Shown here: piece by piece, positions 51,644-64,000 of the stretch
How the letters are laid out: each line of letters starts with the position of its first letter
How positions within the stretch are numbered: the stretch's first letter is position 1
Assembly: GCA_034440575.1 (NCBI GenBank)
Contig: JAOTOL010001319.1
Coordinates: 372,001-436,000 of the forward strand
Length of the DNA: 64,000 nt
From: Imbricaverruca yamaguchii
Lineage: Eukaryota > Arthropoda > Thecostraca > Neoverrucidae
Reading direction: 5' to 3'
Made by a program: the position numbers and the translations under genes
The notes under the pieces: generated by a model
The model's input: only the letters and a program-made list of their open reading frames with translations
Database searches by the model: none
Told to the model about the DNA's origin: nothing

Positions 51644-52139
51644 GTCATATAACCACTGCCTAGTTAATGCATTTAACAGCACAGACACTACTGTTGATGG
51701 AGGGCTTTCAGTATTACAGGGAGGCTGCCTGACAAATGATAGGATGGTTGAGTATGACAGTGTGGCACATAGTTCATACCTTTTGTTAGCAGTGCTCATC
51801 AACCTTAACAGTGCTCAATTCTTTGCCTAGTGTGGGCCGACTTAGCCCACACATTGTTCCCAGGTAATAGCCAAGCCCTTGACTCCATATCCTGGTAGCA
51901 ACAAGGTTTTGTGTTGAAGCGACAATGAACTCTTGTCTCTGAATGATCACAAGTCCCCCTGTGTCCCTAGATGACATTGAACCTGTGTCCCCAAGCGATC
52001 CCGAACTCCTCGTGCCTCTATGATCACGAGCTCTGCTTATGATCATGAGCTCCGGGCCATGTATCATTGCGATCTTGTGTCACGTTGTGATGACGATCTC
52101 CTATCCCCCAGCGAACACGAGCCTCTGTCCATAGGCGAT

Positions 52140-53740
52140 CACAACTTGCTGTCCCCGTGTGATGACAGGCTCCTGTCACCTGTTTATGACGAGCTCCTGA
52201 CCGGATGATGATGATCTCCTGCCCAGTGACAGGTTCTCGTCACCTGGTTATGCCGAACCCGTATCCACAGATAAATACGGCCTCCTGTTCGTGTGTGCTG
52301 GCAGGCTCCTGTCCCCTTGTGATGACGGCCTCCTGCCCCCTGGCGATGACGGCCTCCTGTCCCCTGCCCTGTGATGACGGCCTCCTGTCCGTGTGTGCTG
52401 GCAGGCTCCTGTCCCCTTGTGATGACGAGCTCCTGTCCGTGGTGCCGACAGGCCTCCTGTCCCCTGGTGATGACGGCCTCCTGTCCCTGGTGATGACGGC
52501 CTCCTGTGCCCCTGGTGATGACGAGCCTCCTGTCCGTGTGTGCCGACAGGCTCCTGTCCCCTGGTGATGACGAGCTCCTGTCCGTGTGTGGCCGACAGGC
52601 TCCTGTCCCCTGGTGATGACGGCCTCCTGTCCTGTGTGCCGACAGGCTCCTGTCCCCTGGTGATGACGAGCTCCTGTCCTTTGCCGACAGGCTCCTGTCC
52701 CCTGGTGATGACGGCCTCCTGCCCAGTGATGACGGCTCCTGTCCTGTGTGCTGACGAGCTCCTGCCCCTGGTGATGACGGCCTCCTGTCCCTGGTGATGA
52801 CAGGCTCCTGTCCCCTGGTGATGACGAGCTCCTGTCCGTGTGTGCCGATAGGCTCCTGTCCCCTGGTGATGACGAGCTCCTGTCCGTGTGTGCCGACAGG
52901 CTCCTGTCCCCTGGTGATGACGAGCCCTGTCCCTGGTGTGACGGGCTCCTGTCCCCTGGTGATGACGAGCTCCTGTCCGTGTGTGCCTGTCTGCCCTTGT
53001 GATGACGGCCTCCTGACCTGGTGATGACGAGCCTCCTGCCGTTGATGTGCAGTGACAGGCTCCTGTCCCCTGGTGATGACGAGCTCCTGTCCGTGTGTGC
53101 CTGCAGGCTCCTGTCCCCTGGTGATGACGGCCTCCTGTCCCTGGTGATGACGAGCTCCTGTCCGGTGTGATGATCTGCCCTGTGTTGACAGGCTCCTGTC
53201 CCCTGGTGATGACGAGCTCCTGTCCGTGTGTGCCGCCCGGTGACAGGCTCCTGTCCCCTGGCGATGACGGCCTCCTGTCCGTGTGTGCCGACAGGCTCCT
53301 GTCCCCTGGTGATGACGGCCTCCTGTCCCAGTGACAGGCTCCTGTCACCTGGTGATGACGAGCTCCTGTCCCGTGTGATGACGGCCTGATGACGGCCCCC
53401 TGTCCGTGTGTGCCGGCAGGCTCCTGTCCCTGGTGATGACGGCCTCCTGTCCGTGTGCCGGCAGGCTCCTGTCCCTGGTGATGACGGCCTCCTGTCCGCT
53501 GTCTGCATGACAGGCCTGTCCGTGTGTGCCGGCAGGCTCCTGTCCCCTGGTGATGACGGCCTCCTGTCCCCTGGTGATGACGACCTGCCCTGCCGTGTGT
53601 TGACAGGCTCCTGTCCCCTGGTGATGACGGCCTCCCTGGTGATGACGGCTCCTGTCCCCTGGTGATGACGAGCTCCTGTCCGTGTGTGCCGACAGGCTCC
53701 TGTCCCTGGTTATGACGAGCTCCTCCCCTGGATGATGACG
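52140..53740. repeat. Minisatellite type A, left block (24-bp and 48-bp units)
   Basis: Irregular units CCTCCTGTCCCCTGGTGATG plus ACGG (24 bp), alternating with CTCCTGTCCGTGTGTGCCGA plus CAGG. Many units are damaged. Decayed relatives extend left to about 52000. Its first roughly 190 bases match 58481-58670 almost exactly. Confidence 0.92.
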
Positions 53741-56700
53741 ACTCTGCCCTTGTGACAGGCTCCTGTCCCCTGGTGATGACGAGCTCCTGACCGGATGATG
53801 ATGATCTGCCCAGTGACAGGCTCCTGTCACCTGGTTATGACGAGCTCCTGACTGTATGAAGATGATCTGCCCAGTGACAGGCTCCTGTCACCTGGTTATG
53901 ACGAGCTCCTGACCGGATGATGATGATCTGCCCAGTGACAGGCTCCTGTCACCTGGTTATGACGAGCTCCTGACCGGATGATGATGATCTCCTGCCCAGT
54001 GACAGGCTCCTGTCACCTGGTTATGACGAGCTCCTGACCGGATGATGATGATCTGCCCAGTGACAGGCTCCTGTCACCTGGTTATGACGAGCTCCTGACC
54101 GGATGATGATGATCTGCCCAGTGACAGGCTCCTGTCACCTGGTTATGACGAGCTCCTGACCGGATGATGATGATCTGCCCAGTGACAGGCTCCTGTCACC
54201 TGCTTATGACGAGCTCCTGACCGGATGATGATGATCTGCCCAGTGACAGGCTCCCTGTCACCTGGTTATGACGAGCTCCTGACCGGATGATGATGATCTC
54301 CTGCCCAGTGACAGGCTCCTGTCACCTGCTTATGACGAGCTCCTGACCGGATGATGATGATCTGCCCAGTGACAGGCTCCTGTCACCTGCTTATGACGAG
54401 CTCCTGACTGTATGATGATGATCTGCCCAGTGACAGGCTCCTGTCACCTGGTTATGACGAGCTCCTGACCGGATGATGATGATCTGCCCAGTGACAGGCT
54501 CCTGTCACCTGGTTGATGACGAGCTCCTGACTGTCCGAGAGGCTTGAAGATGATCTGCCCAGTGACAGGCTCCTGTCACCTGGTTATGACGAGCTCCTGA
54601 CTGTATGATGATGATCTGCCCAGTGACAGGCTCCTGTCACCTGCTTATGACGAGCTCCTGACTGTATGATGATGATCTGCCCAGTGACAGGCTCCTGTCA
54701 CCTGGTTATGACGAGCTCCTGACCGGATGATGATGATCTGCCCAGTGACAGGCTCCTGTCACCTGGTTATGACGAGCTCCTGACCGGATGATGATGATCT
54801 GCCCAGTGACAGGCTCCTGTCACCTGGTTATGACGAGCTCCTGACCGGATGATGATGATCTGCCCAGTGACAGGCTCCTGTCACCTGTTATGACGAGCTC
54901 CTGACCGGATGATGATGATCTCCTGCCCAGTGACAGGCTCCTGTCACCTGCTTATGACGAGCTCCTGACCGGATGATGATGATCTGCCCAGTGACAGGCT
55001 CCTGTCACCTGGTTATGACGAGCTCCTGACCGGATGATGATGATCTGCCCAGTGACAGGCTCCTGTCACCTGGTTATGACGAGCTCCTGACCGGATGATG
55101 ATGATCTGCCCAGTGACAGGCTCCTGTCACCTGCTTATGACGAGCTCCTGACCGGATGATGATGATCTGCCCAGTGACAGGTTCTCGTCACCTGGTTATG
55201 ACGAGCTCCCTTTATACAAAGCCCCCTTATGACGAGCCCGGATGATGATGATCTGCCCAGTGACAGGCTCCTGTCACCTGGTTATGACGAGCTCCTGACC
55301 GGATGATGATGATCTGCCCAGTGACAGGCTCCTGTCACCTGCTTATGACGAGCTCCTGACCGGATGATGATGATCTGCCCAGTGACAGGCTCCTGTCACC
55401 TGCTTATGACGAGCTCCTGACCGGATGATGATGATCTGCCCAGTGACAGGCTCCTGTCACCTGGTTATGACGAGCTCCTGACCGGATGATGATGATCTGC
55501 CCAGTGACAGGTTCCTGTCACCTGCTTATGACGAGCTCCTGACCGGATGATGATGATCTGCCCAGTGACAGGCTCCTGTCACCTGCTTATGACGAGCTCC
55601 TGACCGGATGATGATGATCTGCCCAGTGACAGGTTCTCGTCACCTTATGACGAGCTCCTACCGATGATACTGCCCAGGACAGGTTGTCACCTGCTTATGA
55701 CGAGCTCTCCTGACCGGATGATGATGATCTGCCCAGTGACAGGCTCCTGTCACCTGCTTATGACGAGCTCCTGACCGGATGATGATGATCTGCCCAGTGA
55801 CAGGCTCCTGTCACCTGGTTATGACGAGCTCCTGACCGGATGATGATGATCTGCCCAGTGACAGGCTCCTGTCACCTGGTTATGACGAGCTCCTGACCGG
55901 ATGATGATGATCTGCCCAGTGACAGGCTCCTGTCACCTGCTTATGACGAGCTCCTGACCGGATGATGATGATCTGCCCAGTGACAGGCTCCTGTCACCTG
56001 GTTATGACGAGCTCCTGACCGGATGATGATGATCTGCCCAGTGACAGGTTCTCGTCACCTGGTTATGACGAGCTCCTGACCGGATGATGATGATCTGCCC
56101 AGTGACAGGCTCCTGTCACCTGGTCATGACGAGCTCCTGACTGTATGAAGATGATCTGCCCAGTGACAGGCTCCTGTCACCTGGTTATGACAGTCTTTGA
56201 GCTCCTGACCGGATGATGATGATCTGCCCAGTGACAGGCTCCTGTCACCTGCTTATGACGAGCTCCTGACCGGATGATGATGATCTGCCCAGTGACAGGC
56301 TCCTGTCACCTGGTTATGACGAGCTCCTGACCGGATGATGATGATCTGCCCAGTGACAGGCTCCTGTCACCTGGTTATGACGAGCTCCTGACCGGATGAT
56401 GATGATCTGCCCAGTGACAGGCTCCTGTCACCTGGTTATGACGAGCTCCTGACCGGATGATGATGATCTGCCCAGTGACAGGCTCCTGTCACCTGGTTAT
56501 GACGAGCTCCTGACCGGATGATGATGATCTGCCCAGTGACAGGCTCCTGTCACCTGCTTATGACGAGCTCCTGACCGGATGATGATGATCTGCCCAGTGA
56601 CAGGCTCCTGTCACCTGCTTATGACGAGCTCCTGACCGGATGATGATGATCTGCCCAGTGACAGGTTCCTGTCACCTGTGTTTATGACGAGCTCCTGACC

Positions 56701-58490
56701 GGATGATGATGATCTGCCCAGTGACAGGCTCCTGTCACCTGGTTATGACGAGCTCCTGACCGGATGATGATGATCTGCCCAGTGACAGGTTCTCTGTCAC
56801 CTGGTTATGACGAGCTCCTGACCGGATGATGATGATCTGCCCAGTGACAGGCTCCTGTCACCTGCTTATGACGAGCTCCTGACCGGATGATGATGATCTG
56901 CCCAGTGACAGGCTCCTGTCACCTGCTTATGACGAGCTCCTGACTGTATGATGATGATCTGCCCAGTGACAGGCTCCTGTCACCTGCTTATGACGAGCTC
57001 CTGACCGGATGATGATGATCTGCCCAGTGACAGGCTCCTGTCACCTGCTTATGACGAGCTCCTGACCGGATGATGATGACTCTGCCCAGTGACAGGCTCC
57101 TGTCACCTGCTTATGACGAGCTCCTGACCGGATGATGATGATCTGCCCAGTGACAGGCTCCTGTCACCTGCTTATGACGAGCTCCTGACCGGATGATGAT
57201 GATCTGCCCAGTGACAGGCTCCTGTCACCTGCTTATGACGAGCTCCTGACCGGATGATGATGATCTGCCCAGTGACAGGCTCCTGTCACCTGCTTATGAC
57301 GAGCTCCTGACCGGATGATGATGATCTGCCCAGTGACAGGCTCCTGTCACCTGGTTATGACGAGCTCCTGACTGTATGATGATGATCTGCCCAGTGACAG
57401 GCTCCTGTCACCTGGTTATGACGAGCTCCTGACCGGATGATGATGATCTGCCCAGTGACAGGCTCCTGTCACCTGCTTATGACGAGCTCCTGACCGGATG
57501 ATGATGATCTGCCCAGTGACAGGCTCCTGTCACCTGCTTATGACGAGCTCCTGACCGGATGATGATGATCTGCCCAGTGACAGGCTCCTGTCACCTGGTT
57601 ATGACGAGCTCCTGACCGGATGATGATGATCTGCCCAGTGACAGGCTCCTGTCACCTGGTTATGACGAGCTCCTGACCGGATGATGATGATCTGCCCAGT
57701 GACAGGCTCCTGTCACCTGGTTATGACGAGCTCCTGACCGGATGATGATGATCTGCCCAGTGACAGGCTCTGTACCTGGTTATGACGAGCTCCTGACCGG
57801 ATGATGATGATCTGCCCAGTGACAGGCTCCTGTCACCTGCTTATGACGAGCTCCCTGAATGAAGAAGAAAAATCCGGTGACAGGCTCCTGTCACCTGCTT
57901 ATGACGAGCTCGCGAGAGAGATCTGCCCAGTGACAGGCTCCTTTTGTGAGCTCCTGACCGGATGATGATGATCTGCCCAGTGACAGGCTCCTGTCACCTG
58001 GTTATGACGAGCTCCCTGACCGGATGATGATGATCTGCCCAGTGACAGGCTCCTGTCACCTGGTTATGACGAGCTCCTGACCGGATGATGATGATCTGCC
58101 CAGTGACAGGCTCCTGTCACCTGCTTATGACGAGCTCCTGACCGGATGATGATGATCTGCCCAGTGACAGGCTCCTGTCACCTGCTTATGACGAGCTCCT
58201 GACCGGATGATGATGATCTGCCCAGTGACAGGCTCCTGTCACCTGCTTATGACGAGCTCCTGACCGGATGATGATGATCTGCCCAGTGACAGGCTCCTGT
58301 CACCTGCTTATGACGAGCTCCTGACCGGATGATGATGATCTGCCCAGTGACAGGCTCCTGTCACCTGGTTATGACGAGCTCCTGACCGGATGATGATGAT
58401 CTGCCCAGTGACAGGCTCCTGTCACCTGGTTATGACGATGACAGGCTCCTGTCACCTGCTTATGACGAGCTCCTGACCGGATGATGATGA
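53740..58490. repeat. Minisatellite type B (61-bp unit, roughly 75 copies)
   Basis: The unit is CTCCTGACCGGATGATGATG, ATCTGCCCAGTGACAGGCTC and CTGTCACCTGCTTATGACGA plus G; GCTTATGA alternates with GGTTATGA. Each unit has an 18-bp inverted repeat, GTGACAGG-CT-CCTGTCAC. Units are highly homogeneous apart from a few disrupted ones (about 55200, 55650 and 57860-57950). Confidence 0.96.
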
Positions 58491-58494
58491 TCTC

Positions 58495-60530
58495 CTGCCC
58501 AGTGACAGGTTCTCGTCACCTGGTTATGCCGAACCCGTATCCCCAGATAAATACGGCCTCCTGTTCGTGTGTGCTGGCAGCTCCTGCCCCCTTGTGATGA
58601 CGGCCTCCTGCCCCCTGGCGATGACGGCCTCCTGTCCCCTGGTGATGACGGCCTCCTGTCCGTGTGTGCCGACAGGCTCCTGTCCCCTGGTGATGACGAG
58701 CTCCTGTCCGTGTGTGCCGACAGGCTCCTGTCCCCTGGTGATGACGAGCTCCAGTCCCCTGGTGATGACGGCCTCCTGTCCCCTGGTGATGACGGCCTCC
58801 TGTCCGTGTGTGCCGGCAGGCTCCTGTCCCCTGGTGATGACGAGCTCCTGTCCGTGTGTGCCTGCAGGCTCCTGTCCCCTGGTGATGACGAGCTCCTGTC
58901 CGTGTGTGCCGACAGGCTCCTGTCCCCTGGTGATGATGGCCTCCTGTCCCCTGGTGATGACGGCCTCCTGTCCCCTGGTGATGACGGCCTCCTGTCCGTG
59001 TGTGCCGGCAGGCTCCTGTCCCCTGGTGATGACGGCCTCCTGTCCGTGTGTGCCGGCAGGCTCCTGTCCCCTGGTGATGACGGCCTCCTGTCCCCTGGTG
59101 ATGACGGCCTCCTGTCCCCTGGTGATGACGAGCTCCTGTCCGTGTGTGCCGACAGGCTCCTGTCCCCTGGTGATGACGGCCTCCTGTCCCCTGGTGATGA
59201 CGAGCTCCTGTCCTTTGGCATGACGGCTCCTCCCTGTCCGTGTGTGCCGGCAGGCTCCTGTCCCCTGGTGATGACGGCCGTGTGTGCCTGCAGGCTCCTG
59301 TCCCCTGGTGATGACGAGCTCCTGTCCGTGTGTGCCTGCAGGCTCCTGTCCCCTGGCGATGACGGCCTCCTGTCCGTGTGTGCCGACAGGCTCCTGTCCC
59401 CTGGTGATGACGGCTCCTGTCCGTGTGTGCCTGCAGGCTCCTGTCCCCTGGTGATGACGGCCTCCTGTCCGTGTATGCCGGCAGGCTCCTGTCCGCTGGT
59501 GATGACGAGCTCCTGTCCGTGTGTGCCGACAGGCTCCTGTCCCCTGGTGATGACGGCCTCCTGTCCGTGTGTGCCGACAGGCTCCTGTCTGCTGGCGATG
59601 ACGGCCTCCTGTCCGTGTGTGCCGACAGGCTCCTGTCCGCTGGTGATGACGGCCTCCTGTCCGTGTGTGCCGATAGGCTCCTGTCCCCTGGTGATGACGA
59701 GCTCCTGTCCGTGTGTCCCGGCAGGCTCCTGTCCCCTGGTGATGACGGCCTCCTGTCCCCTGGTGATGACGGGCTCCTGTCCGTGTGTGCCGACAGGCTC
59801 CTGTCCCCTGGTGATGACGGCCTCCTGTCCCTGTGTGCTGACGGCTCCTGTCCCCTGGTGATGACGGCCTCCTGTCCGTGTGTGCCGGCAGGCTCCTGTC
59901 CCCTGGTGATGACGGCCGTGTGTGCCTGCAGGCTCCTGTCCCCTGGCGATGACGGCCTCCTGTCCGCGTGTTCTGACAGGCTCCTGTCCGCTGGCGATGA
60001 CGGCCTCCTGTCCGTGTGTGCTGACAGGCTCCTGTCCCCTGGTGATGACGGCCTCCTGTCCGTGTGTGCCGGCAGGCTCCTGTCCCCTTGTGATGACGGC
60101 CTCCTGTCCCCTGGTGATGACGGCCTCCTGTCCCCTGGTGATGACGGCCTCCTGTCCCCTGGTGATGACGGCCTCCTGTCCCCTGGTGATGACGGCCTCC
60201 TGTCCGTGTGTGCCGACAGGCTCCTGTCCCCTGGTGATGACGGCCTCCTGTCCGTGTGTGCCGACAGGCTCCTGTCCGCTGGCGATGACGGCCTCCTGTC
60301 CCCTGGTGATGACGAGCTCATGTTCTTTGTGCCGACAGGCTCCTGTCCGCTGGCGATGACGGCCTCCTGTCCCCTGGTGATGACGGCCTCCTGTCCGCGT
60401 GTTCTGACAGGCTCCTGTCCGCTGGCGATGACGGCCTACTGTCCCCTGGTGATGACGGCCTCCTGTCCCCTGGTGATGACGGCCTCCTGTCCGCGTGTTC
60501 TGACAGGCTCCTGTCCGCTGGCGATGACGA
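58495..60530. repeat. Minisatellite type A, right block, ending at the kinase start
   Basis: Regular 24-bp modules in 24- and 48-bp arrangements: CTCCTGTCCCCTGGTGATGA and CTCCTGTCCGTGTGTGCCGA types. Because modules are multiples of three, long frames stay open on both strands, up to 733 codons on the minus strand. The array stops about 70 bases before the kinase ATG. Confidence 0.95.
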
Positions 60531-60602
60531 GCTGCTGAGCGGCGCCTGGCAGTCTGCCGGACGGACGGACGCCTGGTGACCGCCGTGACCGCCGTGACCG
60601 CG

Positions 60603-60821
60603 ATGGAGGCTGGCAGCGCGACGGCGGCGGCCGCACGCTCACGGGCCGGCCCGTCGCCCACGCCGTCGCCCGAGGGCGTGCGCCTGCTGGTGCTGCACGA
60701 CTACGACAGCGGCGGCGACGACGAGCTGACGCTGCGGCGCGGCCAGAGCGTCGAGCTGCTGTCCACCGACACCAAGATCAGCGGCGGAGAGGGATGGTGG
60801 ATCGGCAAGGTGGACGGCCGG
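60603..60821 (+). CDS. mixed-lineage kinase (MAP3K) exon 1: SH3 domain
   Basis: Encodes residues 1-73. After an Ala/Ser-rich start (MEAGSATAAAARSRAG) it reads LLVLHDYDSGGDDELTLRRG followed by an SH3 core ending GEGWWIGKVDGR. ALYDY-type, DELxLxxG and GWWxGKV are SH3 signatures, and the spacing fits the N-terminal SH3 of MLK1-4 and Drosophila slipper, which auto-inhibits these JNK-pathway kinases. The ATG at 60603 is the first Met after an in-frame TGA at 60525, which lies in the repeat array. The donor is GGCCGG|GTGAGC, phase 0. The array ends about 70 bases upstream of the ATG, so the 5'UTR is either very short, repeat-derived or spliced; CTGGCAG at 60545-60551 is a possible acceptor. Confidence 0.88.
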
Positions 60822-60842
60822 GTGAGCGCGCGACACTGGCCT

Positions 60843-60945
60843 GACCTGACCTGACCTGGCCTGGCATGACCTGACCTGACCTGACCTGACCTGACCTGAC
60901 CTGGCCTGACCTGGCCTGACCTGGTCTGACCTGGCCCGGCCGGCA
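60843..60945. repeat. (CCTGA)n pentamer repeat in kinase intron 1
   Basis: About 18 CCTGA/CCTGG pentamers starting about 20 bases after the exon 1 donor. Confidence 0.9.
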
Positions 60946-62082
<1,137 letters not shown>

Positions 62083-62214
62083 GTGGGCGTGTTTCCGGCG
62101 AACTTCGTCTCGCCGGCCGACGAGCCGCTGCCGTCGCCTAGCAACGACCCGCCCATCATAGAGTTCTCGCAGATACAGCTGGATGAGATCATCGGCGTCG
62201 GCGGCTTCGGAAAG
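62083..62214 (+). CDS. mixed-lineage kinase (MAP3K) exon 2: end of SH3 and start of kinase domain
   Basis: Encodes residues 74-117: VGVFPANFVSPADEPLPSPS, then NDPPIIEFSQIQLDEIIGVG and GFGK. VGxFPxNFV closes the SH3 domain, and IIGVGGFGK is the glycine-rich ATP loop of an MLK catalytic domain. The acceptor is GGGCCGCAG| and the donor GGAAAG|GTCAGC, phase 0 on both sides. The SH3-then-kinase order with a short linker is specific to the MLK family among MAP3Ks. The rest of the kinase, leucine zippers and CRIB motif must lie beyond 64000. Confidence 0.92.
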
Positions 62215-63474
62215 GTCAGCCGGCCCGTTAGCACGTGCAGCGACGACCTTGCGTCGGTGTGTTGTGGGGTGTGCCGCGCTTTATCACCCAGCCACGGTTC
62301 GGTGGAAGGGCTCAGAGTGCTGACAAGACGAGACATATGCGATTCGACAACTGGGCATAGGTTCATTACGAATGTGTGTTTTGTCAAAATCTTTCGATCG
62401 CTTTTCGTCAGTGTAGTGTTTGATTTTGCACCAATTTCAGTTGCTCGGGGCCACATGACATGGACATGGGCGCTACATGACCAATGTAGTCGATGCGCCC
62501 TAAAGCCCTAATAACTAACTAACCAGTTGCTCGGGTTGGCTGGTTAATCTGTTAGTGCCGAAGGACAACTAAAACTGTTTCCACCCTAAGTCACCGAGTG
62601 TCAAATTAAGGGTCCGTAGATAATTAGCTTCTGCATGCACGAAGTTCAAGGGCTTGTCAGGCCTGATGCTAATTGGATACGCCGAAGACGATTGACGAAT
62701 GATTTTGGGAGACTGGCGCCTGTGAAAAATCGTCGAACACCACAATCAGAAAAGGCAAATATTCGTGCATGTACTTGCGCGTTGTGGGTATATACGCGGA
62801 AATGTAATACATCAGAACTGCACACGGCGCTCTACGTCGGTTTTGTTTCATGTCATGCTTCTACATGACAATGGAAGACTGAAATTTGAAATGGTAACTA
62901 AAGTTGCCAACCAAGTCAAATATATTACACGATGATACTTTTTTCCCCTTTGAAGCTTCGGCGCGAAGTCCTGGGAGCCTAAAGCCAATAACTATCTAAC
63001 CCTTTGCTAATTATTCTTTCTTGATCTTTCTTTCCTGATGTTATCCCCATGACGCATACACCGCTATGCGAGTTTATCTGAAAATCCGCAATATACATAT
63101 ATTGCAGCACTCTACGACAGCTTGGACTTTCTGAGGGCCTCCATGTAGGATAAGACTCGCATGCCTAACACAAGATAGCTCTTCGGGTTGTATGGTACGT
63201 CAGATATGAGATGGGTGTGAATCATTGCACGCACTACAAGGAGTGCAAGGCAGTGCAACCTACTGGATGTTATTGCCTACAGTTTCAATATTTCGTAGAT
63301 ACCATGTAAGAAGACTGCATAGCCATAGCTTAAGCGTAAGATCAATTGAAACAATTACAATACTTGAACGAAGGCACGTTGTTAAAAAATGATCGACAGA
63401 TTTTGATAGTAACTACATCTCCGTAATTTGCACGCTCTCACACTCAAATGGTATGCGTCTCGTCTCTTAGCCCG
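62215..63474 (+). other. Start of kinase intron 2
   Basis: No further kinase exon (expected to begin VYRA-like) was found. An inverted hairpin-type element lies at 62459-62525; otherwise nothing recognisable. Confidence 0.65.
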
Positions 63475-64000
63475 TCCCGTCTCGAGGGGGTCTTCAACCG
63501 ACCCCCTCCCTCAGGTTTTTTCGCGGATAGCGAACGAACGGCTCGCGGCAGCGCGCCCAAATTTGGCATACCTTTTCCCACATCAATTTGGCATGCTGAT
63601 TAAAAAAAATTAAGTCAGGTCATCTAGGGTCAACGAGTTAGTCAAGTTCAAGTGAGGTCACCTCCAAAAAAGTTCAACCAGTCGTCACGCTTTAACGGAT
63701 ACAGATATTTTAATGAAACTTTCAGCGTTTGCTTATCTTTAGGGATGCAACAAAACATACGAGTTTGTTTTTTTCGTTTTTGACTACATATAAATTTTGC
63801 GAGTTTGCCAAATTGCAATTCAAATAGAGGATTCTGGCTAAAGTAAGCATTTTTTATTAGGCCAAGTTGACTTGTAACAACGTTTCTCGGTCTGTTCTTT
63901 CTACCCATTGGAAAAGGAAAATTAAGGAAAAATTGAAAACTCAAAATTTTGAAATTTTGAAGAAAAAAATTGGGGTAAAAAAATTGTATGGCCCTAGTCG
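63475..64000 (-). mobile_element. Unclassified dispersed repeat, copy 2 (cut by window edge)
   Basis: Reverse-complement match to 14195-14840. It begins near the CTCGAGGGGGTC motif and continues past the edge. It lies in intron 2 of the kinase gene. Confidence 0.8.

Larger units (their letters stand above)
45600..52000. other. CpG-depleted AT-rich region without a recognisable gene
   Basis: No ORF with family similarity or conserved exon pattern was seen. It contains a SINE at 47455-47605, a diverged hairpin-type element at 48209-48262, a diverged family B SINE at about 50848-50998 and a (TA)n tract at 51599-51641. It may be intergenic or a first intron of the kinase gene. Confidence 0.6.

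Noticed and set aside
58460..60661. 733-codon minus-strand frame and long plus-strand frames before the kinase gene
   Set aside because: 24-bp modules are multiples of three, so all stop-free frames persist. The frame runs into the antisense of the kinase first exon and shows no coding signature.
60843..60945. Telomere-like repeat (CCTGA)n
   Set aside because: Not a known animal telomere motif (TTAGG or TTAGGG) and lies inside an intron.

Overview
This window is nuclear DNA of a multicellular animal, most likely an invertebrate and possibly an arthropod such as a crustacean; the species cannot be fixed from the sequence. Coding sequence is split into short exons with GT/AG introns. Two conserved metazoan genes are present, together with tRNA-derived SINEs, fragments of a Jockey/CR1-type LINE, a hAT-type MITE and an exceptional load of minisatellites. 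No prokaryotic features are seen.

Layout. (1) Positions 1-43694, minus strand: most of a pecanex gene (pcx / PCNX1-like, a multipass membrane protein linked to Notch signalling in flies). I could thread 23 coding exons with matching splice phases, from the start codon at 43694 down to a partial exon at 1-58. They encode about 1,625 residues; the C-terminus lies beyond position 1. (2) 43.6-45.6 kb: CpG-retaining DNA upstream of pcx, probably its promoter. (3) 45.6-52.0 kb: AT-rich, strongly CpG-depleted DNA without a recognisable coding gene. (4) 52.0-60.5 kb: a huge composite minisatellite of two repeat types, apparently carrying a 6.3-kb duplication. (5) 60603 to the right edge, plus strand: the first two coding exons of a mixed-lineage kinase (MAP3K; slipper/MLK type), giving the SH3 domain and the start of the kinase domain.

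The main unusual observation is that the pcx introns are full of minisatellites that abut exon boundaries. In several cases the repeat unit contains the splice site itself plus a few exon bases. Donor sites are repeated after exons 4, 5, 7, 13, 19 and 20, and acceptor sites before exons 14 and 16. The intron after exon 5 alone carries roughly 140 copies of that exon's 5' splice site. Other arrays abut exons 3, 8, 11 and 15 without clear splice-site copies. Open frames of up to 1,741 codons in this window are by-products of such arrays and are not genes.

The two genes are divergent. The CpG pattern (a CpG-retaining block between two depleted tracts) would fit a shared promoter near 44-45 kb, with pcx leaving to the left and an untranslated first exon of the kinase gene leaving to the right. 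That is inference only.
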